Assembly (NCBI RefSeq): GCF_018732085.1
Contig: NZ_CP076103.1
Coordinates: forward strand, 5,456,001-5,520,000
DNA: 64,000 nucleotides
DNA from: Lysobacter capsici
Lineage (GTDB): Bacteria > Pseudomonadota > Gammaproteobacteria > Xanthomonadales > Xanthomonadaceae
Direction of reading: 5' to 3'
The notes below the pieces were generated by a model. The model was not told where the DNA came from, made no database searches, and was given only the letters and a program-made list of their open reading frames with translations. The translations under genes were made by a program, and so were the position numbers. This document shows positions 45,340 to 55,005 of the stretch, piece after piece (positions within the stretch are counted from its first letter, which is position 1; every line of letters begins with the position of its first letter).

Positions 45340-46674
45340 ATGAAGATCGATTCGCCACAATCGCCCTGTCCCCGCAACGATCTCGATATCGAACGCTTCT
45401 GGAAACTCGCCGACGACCTGCAAGAGCAGACCGTCGGCCACGCGAAGGACATGTTCGCCTTCGTCGAAACCGCCAGCCCGGAGCGCCTGTTTTCGCTGCT
45501 GATCCAGTACCGATATTTCACCGCCTACTACATCGCCGATATCGCGCTGTTGATCGCCCGCCTGCAACCCGGCCGCATGCGCAGTTTTCTCGCCGATATC
45601 CTGCTCGACGAGCTCGGCGGCGGCGACCACACCCAGGCCCATCCGGAGTTGTACGACGCGTTTCTGACCAGCCTCGGAATCGAACGCGCCCCGCTCGACG
45701 AGATGCCCCTCGACCGCAGGGCGCTCGCCGACAATATCGCCCTGCTCGAATCCGCGCGCGCGAAGTTGATCAACCCGGACCACGACACCGCCTACGGCAT
45801 CGGCCTGCGCGGAATGGGCGGTGAGTGCGTATGCCAGATCTACCTGGCCCGCCTGTACGAGCACCTGATCCTGAATCCGTACATCCGCGAACACACGGCG
45901 AGCATCGACTGGACATTCTGGGAGCTGCACATCGGCGAGCACGACATCGCGCACCGCGAGAACCTTCGCAGACTCATCGGCGAGGAAGTCGCCGGCATGG
46001 ACAGCGGCAGCGTAGCGGCGCTCGCAGCGGGCTTTCGCGACAGCATGAGCGCGTGGTCGGCGTTCTGGCGGAACATCCACGACGAGGCAACCAAGCCGGC
46101 GGGTCAAGCATCGGGCCCGCGTTCGGCCGTCGGCGAACTGGTTCTTGGCCCGATCAAGGACGATCGGCACGCGGACGCCGCCATCCATCAATTCCATCTC
46201 GCGATCGGCGTACACGATCTGCAGCAGGCGCGGCAGTTCTACTGCGAGGTGCTGGGCGCCAAACAGGGGCGATCGACCAAGAACCTGATCGATCTCGACT
46301 TCTACGGCCATCACCTGGTGATCCACCAGACGCCCAAGGATGCGGACACCGCGGACAATGCCTTCGGATCGGCGTTTTATGGCGAAACCGTGCGCGTCCC
46401 GCATTTCGGCATGAACCTCAACTGGCGCGACTGGAGTGCGCTGGCCGAGCGGATCAAGTCGAAGGAGTATGCCTTCATCGACCCGCCGCACGTGCGCATG
46501 CGCGACCTGCCGGGTGAGCACGCCACCATGTTCCTCAACGACCCCAGCGGCAACTCGCTGGAGTTCAAGGCCTTCCGCAATCACGACGAGGTGTTTTCGG
46601 TGATCTTCTCGAACAGCACCCGCGACATCTTCGGGCTGGATTCGCTGGTGGAGAAGGCCGCGGCGGCCGCTTGA
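45340..46674 (+). CDS. Fusion of haem-oxygenase-like di-iron domain and VOC domain
   Basis: Protein of 444 residues in two parts. Residues 20-250 are all-helical and fit the haem-oxygenase-like di-iron oxidase superfamily (PF14518-like): Glu91 and His101 in DELGGGDHTQAHPELY, Glu162 in GMGGECV and the cluster ELHIGEHDIAH with His197, His201, Asp202 and His205. The last cluster departs from the usual H-x3-D-x2-H spacing. Residues 284-415 are a VOC (glyoxalase/dioxygenase) domain with possible metal ligands His286, His355 and Glu408 (NSLEFKAF). Neither part has a signal peptide. Such a pairing of two oxygen- or metal-dependent domains suggests consecutive steps on one metabolite (inference). A strong terminator follows. 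The ATG at 45340 fits the start of the domain. Confidence 0.75.
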   Translation: MKIDSPQSPCPRNDLDIERFWKLADDLQEQTVGHAKDMFAFVETASPERLFSLLIQYRYFTAYYIADIALLIARLQPGRMRSFLADILLDELGGGDHTQAHPELYDAFLTSLGIERAPLDEMPLDRRALADNIALLESARAKLINPDHDTAYGIGLRGMGGECVCQIYLARLYEHLILNPYIREHTASIDWTFWELHIGEHDIAHRENLRRLIGEEVAGMDSGSVAALAAGFRDSMSAWSAFWRNIHDEATKPAGQASGPRSAVGELVLGPIKDDRHADAAIHQFHLAIGVHDLQQARQFYCEVLGAKQGRSTKNLIDLDFYGHHLVIHQTPKDADTADNAFGSAFYGETVRVPHFGMNLNWRDWSALAERIKSKEYAFIDPPHVRMRDLPGEHATMFLNDPSGNSLEFKAFRNHDEVFSVIFSNSTRDIFGLDSLVEKAAAAA

Positions 46675-46699
46675 CGCCGAGAGGACCGGATTGATCGAA

Positions 46700-46731
46700 G
46701 AGGCCCCGAGCATGTCGGGGCCTCTTTGTTT
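46700..46731 (+). terminator. Intrinsic terminator
   Basis: Perfect 10-bp stem GAGGCCCCGA/TCGGGGCCTC (46700-46709 with 46715-46724), five-base loop, then TTTGTTT. It ends the fusion gene 25 bases after its stop. Confidence 0.85.
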
Positions 46732-46879
46732 CTGCCGCCGAGGCTTTAAATCGTACTTGCGACAGATAGTCCCAAGCGCCGGCTTGTGCGGCGCCTCGGC
46801 GATCGGATTGTCTCCGCGCAGGGCGTCGCGCCCCGTATCGATCGCAACGACGCCGTTCGCGGGCATGCGTCTCGCCCGG

Positions 46880-48262
46880 CTACGCCGTGGCGTAGCGATC
46901 GGTCATCGTCAACGCCTCATCGATGATGGCCAGCCCCTTGCGCAGGTCGTCTTCGCTGATCGTCAGCGGCGGCACGACATGGGTCCGATTGAAATGGGTG
47001 AACGGCCACAGGCCGGCGTCCTTGCATGCGGCGGCGAACTCGGCCATCGGCCGGTTGTCGGCACCTGCGGCGTTGTACGGCACCAGCGGTTCGCGGCTGG
47101 CGCGATCGCGGACCAGTTCGATCGCCCAGAACATGCCGACGCCGCGCACGTCGCCGACCGAGGGATGCCGTTGCTTGATCGCCTCCAGCGCGGGCGCGAT
47201 GAGTTCGTCGCCGATCCGCCGGACGCGTTCGATGATGGCTTCGTCCCGGTAGACCTGGATGCAGGCCACCGCGGCCGCGCAGGCCAGCGGGTGCCCGGAG
47301 TAGGTCAGTCCGCCGGGGAAGACCTTGCTGGCGAAACTCTCGGCGATGCGCTCGCTGATGATCACCCCGCCGAGCGGCACGTAGCCGCAGTTGACGCCTT
47401 TGGCGAAGGTGATGAGATCGGGCACCACGCGCCAGCGGTCGATCGCGAACCATTCGCCGCAGCGGCCGAAACCGGCCATCACCTCGTCGGCGACCATGAC
47501 GATGCCATATCGGTCGCACAACTCGCGCACGCCGCGCAGATAACCGTCGGGCGGCACCACGATGCCGTTGCCGCCGACGACGCTCTCGAGCACGATGGCC
47601 GCCACGGTGTGCGGACCTTCGACCATCAACACATCGACCAGATGCGCCAGCGCGCGTTCGCATTCCTGTTCGGGCGAAGACGAGTGGAAGGCCGATCGGT
47701 ACGGGTACGGCCCCCAGAATTTGATCGCGCCGGAAATGCCCGGTTCGGCGCCCCATCGACGCGGATCTCCGGTCAGGGAAATCGCGCCGGCGGTCGCGCC
47801 GTGATAACTGCGGTAGGTCGACAGCAGCTTGTGCCGGCCGGTGTGATGGCGGGCGATGCGCACGGCGTTCTCGACCGCCTCGGCGCCGCCGTTGGTGAAG
47901 AACACCTTGTTGAGATCGCCGGGCGCGACCTGCGCGATCAGGCGCGCGGCTTCGGCGGTGGCCTCGTTGGCGTGATACGGCGCGACGGTACACAGCTTGT
48001 CGGCCTGCGCCTTGATCGCCTCGATCAAGCGCGGATGTTGATGGCCCAGATTGACGTTGACCAGTTGGCTGGAGAAATCCAGCCAGCGCTTGCCGCTTTC
48101 GTCCCAGAAGTACGAGCCGCTCGCGCCCGCCACCACGAGCGGGTCCAGTGACGCCTGCGCCGACCACGAATGGAAGACATGCGCCCGGTCATTGCGATAA
48201 GCGGCCGACTTGGCCTGAGTGTGGGCGGCAGCCGCCGCGTCGTGATCGGTGTCTGTCGTCAT
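46880..48262 (-). CDS. Class III PLP-dependent aminotransferase
   Basis: Aminotransferase of 460 residues. GGAEAVENAVRIAR binds the cofactor phosphate, DEVMAGFGR carries the Asp that contacts the pyridine nitrogen, and the Schiff-base Lys is in ITFAKGVN. The build is that of omega-amino acid:pyruvate transaminases (beta-alanine, GABA or taurine type). It is convergent with the di-iron/VOC fusion, separated by its terminator. GGAG seven bases before ATG 48262 sets the start. Substrate not readable. Confidence 0.88.
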   Translation of the reverse strand: MTTDTDHDAAAAAHTQAKSAAYRNDRAHVFHSWSAQASLDPLVVAGASGSYFWDESGKRWLDFSSQLVNVNLGHQHPRLIEAIKAQADKLCTVAPYHANEATAEAARLIAQVAPGDLNKVFFTNGGAEAVENAVRIARHHTGRHKLLSTYRSYHGATAGAISLTGDPRRWGAEPGISGAIKFWGPYPYRSAFHSSSPEQECERALAHLVDVLMVEGPHTVAAIVLESVVGGNGIVVPPDGYLRGVRELCDRYGIVMVADEVMAGFGRCGEWFAIDRWRVVPDLITFAKGVNCGYVPLGGVIISERIAESFASKVFPGGLTYSGHPLACAAAVACIQVYRDEAIIERVRRIGDELIAPALEAIKQRHPSVGDVRGVGMFWAIELVRDRASREPLVPYNAAGADNRPMAEFAAACKDAGLWPFTHFNRTHVVPPLTISEDDLRKGLAIIDEALTMTDRYATA

Positions 48263-48370
48263 GCCATCACTCCGAATGGGCGGATGTCGATCGCCAGCAG
48301 GGCGGATCGTTCGCTTCGTTGCCGCCGATCCGTGGCTTCGACAACGACGCATCCAGGCCCGCGGCCAGAA

Positions 48371-49612
48371 TTACAGCGTACGATCCGGCGCGCAACCCGG
48401 GGCGGCCATCACTGAAGTCGCTTGATCGCCATGCCGATCGCTGCCCGTTCGCATGCGCTTGCCGGCAAGCATGCGATCGCGCAGCCGCAGGAACGGCCGC
48501 TCCACGCCGTAGTGCAGCATCGCGGCGGCGGCCAATGCGGCGGCGCCATAGACGGCGAACGCGACGACGCCGCGCCCGGCCAACGCTTCGCCGAACGCCT
48601 CGTCGACCACATGGAACATCGCCTTGTGCACCAGGTACAGGCTGTACGAGGCGGCCGCCAGCCAACCGGCGCCGGGAATCGCCCAACGCCCGATCCAACC
48701 GCCGCGGCTCGCGCCGGCGAACACCAGCAAGGCCAGCCCGGCCGACAGCACCGGCCAGCCGATCGCATTGCCGAGCAGGCCGGTGCGAACGCGAAACAGC
48801 CACAACGCAAGCGCGACCACGCCCAGTCCGAGCAACAGCGCGGTGTTGGCGTGCGCCTGCGCGCGCTGCCAGGCGCGTGGTCGGAACGCCTTGAGGGTCG
48901 CCAGCATCACGCCGGCGAGCAAGCCGTCGAGCCGGTTCCAGGTCGGGTAATAAATGTCCTCGACGAACCAGTTGCGCTGCGCCGTGCCGACCGGTCCTTC
49001 GACCGAGGCATCGTGCAGCCAGACACCGGCGCGCAAGGCCACGCCGGCCAGCACCACGCCGATGCAGATCGCGATGAACGCCGCCTTGGAAGGCCGACGC
49101 GTCAACCACCATGCCAACAGCGGGAACAACAGATAGAAATGCTCTTCGACGCATAGCGACCAGGCATGCGAGAACGCCTGGTTGCGGCCGTAGTCGATCA
49201 GCAGATTGAGGGTGAAGCTCAGGAACGTCCACGCCGGCTCCATGCCCGGCGCTTCGCGGAATCCCGGTACCCACAGATAGATCGCCAACACCGCCAGGAA
49301 CGCCGGCAGGATGCGGAACGCGCGACGCAGATAGAAGCCGCCGAAGGACAGGCGCTCGCCGCGCGCGAGCGGCGCCAGCACCTGCGAGCCGATTAGGTAG
49401 CCGCTCAGCACGAAGAACAGGTCGACCCCCATCCAACCGTAGCGCGATAACCAGGCGTAGTCCTCGCCCAGGCCGCCGACCAGGTAGGAATGAAACAGCA
49501 TCACCCAGATCACGGCGATCGCCCGCAGCAGATCGAGTCCGGGCAGGCGCGGCGACTCGCCGGTCGAGCGCGGTGTTTCCAGGCGTGTCGCCTCGGCGGG
49601 TGCATCTGTCAC
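48371..49612 (-). CDS. Membrane acyltransferase of the OafA/YrhL (Acyltransferase_3) family
   Basis: Integral membrane enzyme of 413 residues with about ten helices. LRAIAVIWVMLFHSY holds the conserved His of the first helix, followed by GVDLFFVLSGYLIG, FYLRRAFRILP and WSLCVEEHFYLLFPLLA. Members O-acylate sugars of lipopolysaccharide, exopolysaccharide, peptidoglycan or antibiotics. The start is taken as GTG at 49612, because it precedes the first helix at the usual distance and the upstream in-frame stretch is of non-coding character. Confidence 0.85.
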   Translation of the reverse strand: MTDAPAEATRLETPRSTGESPRLPGLDLLRAIAVIWVMLFHSYLVGGLGEDYAWLSRYGWMGVDLFFVLSGYLIGSQVLAPLARGERLSFGGFYLRRAFRILPAFLAVLAIYLWVPGFREAPGMEPAWTFLSFTLNLLIDYGRNQAFSHAWSLCVEEHFYLLFPLLAWWLTRRPSKAAFIAICIGVVLAGVALRAGVWLHDASVEGPVGTAQRNWFVEDIYYPTWNRLDGLLAGVMLATLKAFRPRAWQRAQAHANTALLLGLGVVALALWLFRVRTGLLGNAIGWPVLSAGLALLVFAGASRGGWIGRWAIPGAGWLAAASYSLYLVHKAMFHVVDEAFGEALAGRGVVAFAVYGAAALAAAAMLHYGVERPFLRLRDRMLAGKRMRTGSDRHGDQATSVMAAPGCAPDRTL

Positions 49613-49958
49613 GTGGGTCGTCCTGTGGTTGAACTGGTTTGGATTCGATCGGCACTGTAACCGGGCAAGCAGCGCGATGAACCGGCGCGTCGCCGAGTCG
49701 CGCCCGTCCTGCGGCGAAACGGTGGCCGCTCTCGCGCAACGATCGGCGCCCCGACCAGCACATCCCCGTTCACCGCCGCCCAGCCATCGGTTGGACGCAC
49801 CCCGCGCGCCCGCCACGGCGCTTGCCGCTTGTATTCTGCGGCACTTTTCCAAACCATGGAGGATCGAACGTTCCGACAGATCGAAACCATGCTCGTGTCG
49901 ACCGGTGGTCGGCCGATGCCGGTCATTCCCGTTGCCAGGCACGGCCGCCCATTGCGCA
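49613..49958. other. Gene-free stretch
   Basis: About 345 bases between the acyltransferase start and the kinase stop, both on the minus strand. It should contain the acyltransferase promoter, but no clear -35/-10 pair or hairpin is seen. Confidence 0.4.
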
Positions 49959-52766
49959 TCAACGCCGTGCCGCGCCGCTTGTCGCGACCTTTTCATGATT
50001 GAGCCGGGCCATCAGGGCGCGTGCGTGGACCAGGGTGGATTCGGTCGGCAATGCACCGCGCTCCAATGCCGGGATCGCCTGAGCCAGCAAGGCGTGCGCC
50101 CGAGCGGTATCGCCACCGAGTGCAAAAATCTCCGCGCCGATGACGCGGGTTCGCAAATATTCGAACCTGTCCGCGAAATGGCTCTCTCCGTCGTACTGCA
50201 AGGCGACCTCCACATGCCGCCTTGCGGCCGTCAAGTCGCCGCGCTTTCGCGCCAGCACCGAGTCGGCCGTCGCGAACGTCGATCGCATCGATGGGCTTCC
50301 GGGAAAATGCACCGCGTAGCCCGCGCGGGATAGTTCCAGGTTGCGTTCACCCTCGTCGAGCCGTCCCGTGTCGATCAACATCTCGGCATAGCACAGCGCC
50401 ACCCAGGCGTACTTGGCGGAGCCCTCGCCTCTGAAGCGCCGGGTCATATCCAGCGCCCGCTCGAACGCACCATCGGATTCGACCTCGCGCCCGAGTTTCA
50501 GCAGCGCTCTGGCGCGTGTCACATGCGCATTGATGGTCGCCTGCGCCATGCCGGGCTCGTCGGTGGGCAGACGCGCGATCGCGTCGTCGGCAAAGGCCAG
50601 CGATCGGGGGTAGTCGCCGATGTCCAGATAGTGGGTGGCCAGCATGCTGTCGTTCTCGGCGAGACTTCGCTCATCGAGCCCGATGCGCTCCATGATGGCG
50701 CGTGCGCGCTGCAGATGATCGGAGACGTTACGCCCGTCGCCTTCGGGGATCAGCGCCATGGCCATGTACGTTTCCGCATCTGCGGTCAGCCGGCTGTTCT
50801 CGCCATAGATCCGGTGGGCGATCTCCAGCGCCTGCCGCGTATGCCAGCGCTCCTCGTGCGCGCGATGTTGCGCGTAGCGCAGTCGCGCGGCGCTCTTGTG
50901 CAGGGAAAACCAAAGCGGATCATCCGGCCCCAACGATGCCTTGGCCGCGGTGTCGGCTTGCCCGAAATACGCCTGCGCCTCACTCACTTTGCTGCGCGCC
51001 GCCGACATTCCGAGCAAGCCGATCAGCAGCGATGCGCGGTCGGGAGAATCGCCGACCCCGGCTTGATCGAGGTACGCCAACGCGCGCCGCATATGCCTGC
51101 TCGCGGAGTCGAATTCGGCGGCTTTCTCGGCGGTGGCGCCATAGACCCCATAGGCCCTGGCCATCTCGACAGGACCCGCATGCAGCCGCTCGCGCAGCTC
51201 GACCATCTGCTGCATCGTCGCCAGCGCTTCGCGATGCCGGTCCAGCTGCGTCAACACTTTTCCCCGCGCGCTCAATGCGCGGGCACGAAGCTCGCCGCTG
51301 GCGCGATCGCGGTCGTCGAGCAAGGACAAGGCGATATCGGACGCGCGCAAACCCGGCTGCGGATCGTTGAGGCTGGCATAGACCTCGGCCACGGTGAGCC
51401 AGGCGATGGCGCGGGTGGCGCGATCCTCGGGCGGGTTCCGGGCCAGCTTCTGCGTCGCCGCGCTCAACAGCGCGCCGACCGTGATCGGTTTTCCGCGCGC
51501 CAGGGACGGATCGCTGGCGCCGAGCACCGAGACCAGGAAATCGCGCGAGGCATGCGCATAGCGCGCTTCGCGCTCGGCGGCGATCTCGGCCTGGTGCGAG
51601 CGCTGACGCTCGACGTCGAGCCGGACCACGAACACGCCGACCAGCACCAGCGCGCCGACGCCGACCGCGCACGCCAGTCGATGGCGGCCAACGAATCGGC
51701 GCAGGCGGTAACCGACCCGATCCGGCGCGGCCGAGATCGGCCGTCCTTCGAGGTAGGCGGCGATGTCGTCGGCCAATGCCGTCGCCGTCGCGTAGCGGTC
51801 CTCGGGCCGTTCCGCGCAGGCCTTGAGCACGATGCGATCGAGATCGCCGCGCAGGACGAGGCGGCGGGCCCGGTCCTGGGCGTGAGCGCTCGGCGCCGGC
51901 ACGGGCGCATCGCCTTTTCTCACGGTCGACAACCTGACGTCGGTCAGCAGGTCGAACAGTACCGTGCCCAGGCCGAACACATCGGCCGACGTGGTCGCCT
52001 CCTCGCCGCGGCGCTGTTCCGGCGCGCCGTAACCCGGTGTGAACGCGACGGTGACGGTCGCATGGTCGCCCAGGCTTTCGCCGATCAGCTTGCCGACGCC
52101 GAAATCGAGCAACACCGGCGAGCCGTCGTGGCGCACGATCACGTTGGACGGCTTGATGTCGCGATGCAGGATCAGGCGCTGGTGCGCATGTTGCGCGGCC
52201 ATGCACAGCTGCCGGAACAACTCCAGGCGCCGACCCGGATCGAACGGCTGCGCGGCGATGTAATCGGGCAGGGTCGATCCCTCGACGTAGTCCATGACCA
52301 GGAACGGCTGGCCCTGCTCGGTTTCACCGCCGTCCAGATGCTTGGCGATCTGCGGATGATTGAGCCCGGCCAGCAAGGCGCGCTCGCGCCGCATCCGGCG
52401 CTTTTCGGCGAGCGTCGGCACGCCGTGCAGCAGCTTCAGCGCGACGCGTTGCGCGGTGCCGTCGACGTCGCGCTCGGCCAGGAACACCGTGCCCATGCCA
52501 CCGGCGCCCAGTTCGCTCAGCAATCGGTACGAACCGATCCATCGGCCCGAGGCGGGCACCGACAACAACCATCCGAGCCGATGCGCGACCGAGTCCGGCA
52601 TCGCATCGGCCTGGGTTTCCTGCGCATGCCGGAGCAGGCGCAACACCGTATCGCGCACCTGCGCATCGGCCTCAGTGGAGCAAACGAAGTCGGCGCGCCG
52701 ATCGGGCGGCTGGGTGCTGGCGGCGTGAAAGATTTCCTCGATCCGACTCAGTTGCTCAGGCGTCAT
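49959..52766 (-). CDS. Transmembrane Ser/Thr protein kinase with TPR region
   Basis: Hanks-type kinase of 935 residues. An N-terminal region of about 75 residues (EQLSRIEEIFHAA) is typical of these bacterial kinases. The kinase domain has ELGAGGMGTVF at 85-95, Lys111 in VALKLL, Asp203 in HRDIKPSN, DFG at 221-223 and APE at 248-250. One transmembrane helix follows near 364-382, then about 550 residues of helical repeats of tetratricopeptide type with no C-terminal enzyme. AAAGGAA precedes ATG 52766. The TPR part should lie in the periplasm and may sense a partner. Targets unknown. Confidence 0.9.
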   Translation of the reverse strand: MTPEQLSRIEEIFHAASTQPPDRRADFVCSTEADAQVRDTVLRLLRHAQETQADAMPDSVAHRLGWLLSVPASGRWIGSYRLLSELGAGGMGTVFLAERDVDGTAQRVALKLLHGVPTLAEKRRMRRERALLAGLNHPQIAKHLDGGETEQGQPFLVMDYVEGSTLPDYIAAQPFDPGRRLELFRQLCMAAQHAHQRLILHRDIKPSNVIVRHDGSPVLLDFGVGKLIGESLGDHATVTVAFTPGYGAPEQRRGEEATTSADVFGLGTVLFDLLTDVRLSTVRKGDAPVPAPSAHAQDRARRLVLRGDLDRIVLKACAERPEDRYATATALADDIAAYLEGRPISAAPDRVGYRLRRFVGRHRLACAVGVGALVLVGVFVVRLDVERQRSHQAEIAAEREARYAHASRDFLVSVLGASDPSLARGKPITVGALLSAATQKLARNPPEDRATRAIAWLTVAEVYASLNDPQPGLRASDIALSLLDDRDRASGELRARALSARGKVLTQLDRHREALATMQQMVELRERLHAGPVEMARAYGVYGATAEKAAEFDSASRHMRRALAYLDQAGVGDSPDRASLLIGLLGMSAARSKVSEAQAYFGQADTAAKASLGPDDPLWFSLHKSAARLRYAQHRAHEERWHTRQALEIAHRIYGENSRLTADAETYMAMALIPEGDGRNVSDHLQRARAIMERIGLDERSLAENDSMLATHYLDIGDYPRSLAFADDAIARLPTDEPGMAQATINAHVTRARALLKLGREVESDGAFERALDMTRRFRGEGSAKYAWVALCYAEMLIDTGRLDEGERNLELSRAGYAVHFPGSPSMRSTFATADSVLARKRGDLTAARRHVEVALQYDGESHFADRFEYLRTRVIGAEIFALGGDTARAHALLAQAIPALERGALPTESTLVHARALMARLNHEKVATSGAARR

Positions 52767-52849
52767 GACGATGATTCCTTTCCGCCGGCCAGCCGGCGAT
52801 GGAAGGAGTCTAGCGCCTGAATTACGACGAGCCCCGACGCGGCTTCGGC

Positions 52850-53254
52850 CTACTTCGGTGTTTCCCGGAACGCGTCCAGCGCGCTGACCATGACGTAGTA
52901 CCCGTCGGGATCGCGCAGCGCGAACTCCAACGTGCCGGTGCCGGGGTTCAGATGCGGTTCCTCTTCCAGCTTCGGCGCCAGCGCACGGCTCCTGAGCAGG
53001 GTCGCGTCGAAGTCGTCGACCCGGAAGAACAGCAGCAGCCCGTTGCCCGGCTGCGCAGGTTCGGGACTGGCCAGGGGCGGATGCTCGTGCGCGCCCCATC
53101 GGTGCAGGCAGATCAGGACCGTTCCGTCGGCATCGACGATCTGCCCGAAGTAGTCGTGGGCCGGCGCGGTCCTGGCCTGGCCGAACAACGACTGATACCA
53201 GGCGAAGCTGCGAGCGACATCGGCAACGCCGATGATGGTCCAGGTGCGCTTCAT
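52850..53254 (-). CDS. VOC-family (glyoxalase-fold) protein
   Basis: Small protein of 134 residues with two beta-alpha-beta-beta-beta units (WTIIGVADVARSFAWYQSLFG; LLFFRVDDFDATLLRSR; FALRDPDGYYVMVS). The usual metal ligands are partly lacking: the first strand has no His and the last has Tyr in place of Glu, so it may be a binding rather than catalytic member, as in bleomycin-resistance-type proteins. GGAGGAG stands right before the ATG. It precedes the kinase gene on the same strand by 83 bases. Confidence 0.78.
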   Translation of the reverse strand: MKRTWTIIGVADVARSFAWYQSLFGQARTAPAHDYFGQIVDADGTVLICLHRWGAHEHPPLASPEPAQPGNGLLLFFRVDDFDATLLRSRALAPKLEEEPHLNPGTGTLEFALRDPDGYYVMVSALDAFRETPK

Positions 53255-53444
53255 GGGCTCCTCCAGTGGGCCGACGCAGGAATCGAACCGGGCCGCGAAC
53301 GCTTTTTGCTCCGGTGCGGACAGGGCCGGACGATGCCGGCGAAACTCAGGGCAGCTTAGTGCTCTTCGCCATCGGATGCCGGCGCTTCGTGATGGAGTTT
53401 GCCGCCGCGGCGCAGGCGCCCATCGGTGGGCTAACCTTTATCCG

Positions 53445-54926
53445 CTACCTGGCTCGTGTGGCCGGGTAGCTATTCGCCCCGCGAACCAGGCTGAATCCGT
53501 CGATCGCACCGTCCTTGCTACGCTCGAACCGGATCGCCATGTCCTGCGCGGTCATGAAGAACGCGGTCTTCGATTCCGGGAACAGTTCCATCCGCCTGGC
53601 GCCGAACAAATCGCTCTGGAAATACAGACGTTCGCCGTCGGCGACGATGCGGGCCGGCCGGTCCAGCAACCGATACTCGCCCGCGAGCTGCCGGTTGTTC
53701 GCCGCATCGCCGGCGATCGCGACCTTCTCGATCACACCGAACTCGGGCCAGCCGTACTCGGCGGCGATGCTGCTCAGGATCTCGTCGATCAACGCCGCGC
53801 CGTTGTCGCTGTTGGTCATCACCACCGCGCCCTGGCCGGTTCGGGTATAGCCGTAGAACTGGGCGCGGAATCCCTCGGTGCCACCGCTGTGACTGAAGCT
53901 GATGCGGTCGCCGAGATCTTCGACGAAGAAGCCCAGGCCGTACTCGCCCAGGCCGCGCGTGAGCATGGTCGAGGCCATGCGGCGCGAGACGACTTTGTCG
54001 GACTGTCCGGCCTGCGCTCGTTGAACCTCGATCACCAGCCGCGCCAGGTCGCTCGGCGTGGTCCACAGGCCGGCCGCGGCGGATTCCGGATACACATGCC
54101 ACGAACCCGCGACGGACTTGCCGTCGCCGTCGTAAGCCGTGGCCGCCCGCGCGCGCATGCTGGCCGGCAACGGCGCGGCGAACGTGCTTTGGGTCATTCC
54201 CAGCGGGTCCAGCACCGCGGCCTTCATGCAGTGATCGAACGGCTGCCCGCTGGCTTGCATCATCATCAACTGGACGATGCTGTAACCGCCGCCCGAATAG
54301 CGCCACGCGCTTGCCGGGACCGCGTCGACCCGGACCGGCGCGGAGTTGGCCGGCGCGACACCGTCGAGCACCTGCAGCAAGGTCGGCAACGGCTGCCCCG
54401 GCGCATAGCCGTTGTAGCCATGCACGGTCGTGCCGGCGCTGTGATTGAGCAGCATGCGCAGGCTGACCGCCTCGCGCCGGGTGAATGCGTTGTGCGGAAT
54501 CTTCCACGACGACAACTGCCGATTCGCATCCCCATCCAGCACGAGCTTGCCTTGTTCGACCAGATGCAAGGCGCCCATGGCGCTGACCGACTTGCTGATC
54601 GAAGCGGCCTGAAACAAGGTCGAGGTGGTCGCGGGCCACCGGCCGGCGACATCGGCCAGGCCGTAGGCGCGTGCCCACTCGATCCGGCCGTCGTTGATGA
54701 GGGCGATGCTGACCGCCGGGACCTGATGAAAGGCCATGCGGTCGGTCAAGTTCATCGTCCGGTTTGCCGAGCCCTTGACCACGACGCGCGTGGACAGGCC
54801 TTGTTCGACTCGGGCGATCCGCGCTTGCACCGTTTCGACCGGAGCGGCTTGCGGGTTCGGCTGGGCCTGCGTCGACAGGCTCCACAGCAGCAACGTCGCG
54901 CAGGACACGAGCGGGTGTTTCTTCAT
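53445..54926 (-). CDS. Exported serine hydrolase of the beta-lactamase/PBP4* family
   Basis: Periplasmic or secreted enzyme of 493 residues. A signal peptide ends near residue 22 (STQAQ). The catalytic tetrad motif is SISK at 109-112, with a YSGGGY motif near 225 in the place of YxN, and SHSGGTEG near 325 as the KTG equivalent. The class C beta-lactamase fold is followed by a C-terminal domain of about 110 residues (RQLAGEYRLLDRPARIVADG) as in D-aminopeptidases or esterases of this group. Substrate unknown. Confidence 0.85.
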   Translation of the reverse strand: MKKHPLVSCATLLLWSLSTQAQPNPQAAPVETVQARIARVEQGLSTRVVVKGSANRTMNLTDRMAFHQVPAVSIALINDGRIEWARAYGLADVAGRWPATTSTLFQAASISKSVSAMGALHLVEQGKLVLDGDANRQLSSWKIPHNAFTRREAVSLRMLLNHSAGTTVHGYNGYAPGQPLPTLLQVLDGVAPANSAPVRVDAVPASAWRYSGGGYSIVQLMMMQASGQPFDHCMKAAVLDPLGMTQSTFAAPLPASMRARAATAYDGDGKSVAGSWHVYPESAAAGLWTTPSDLARLVIEVQRAQAGQSDKVVSRRMASTMLTRGLGEYGLGFFVEDLGDRISFSHSGGTEGFRAQFYGYTRTGQGAVVMTNSDNGAALIDEILSSIAAEYGWPEFGVIEKVAIAGDAANNRQLAGEYRLLDRPARIVADGERLYFQSDLFGARRMELFPESKTAFFMTAQDMAIRFERSKDGAIDGFSLVRGANSYPATRAR

Positions 54927-55005
54927 GAGAGGCGGTCATCGCGCATGGAGTCCGGGACTCGGATGCGCGACCGGGCGATTTGGTTTGAAGCGAACGAACG
55001 AGCGC

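Noticed and set aside
50523..52820. 765-codon open frame antisense to the Ser/Thr kinase
   Set aside because: The kinase on the minus strand has all catalytic motifs; the plus-strand frame is Arg-, Gln- and His-rich shadow sequence.
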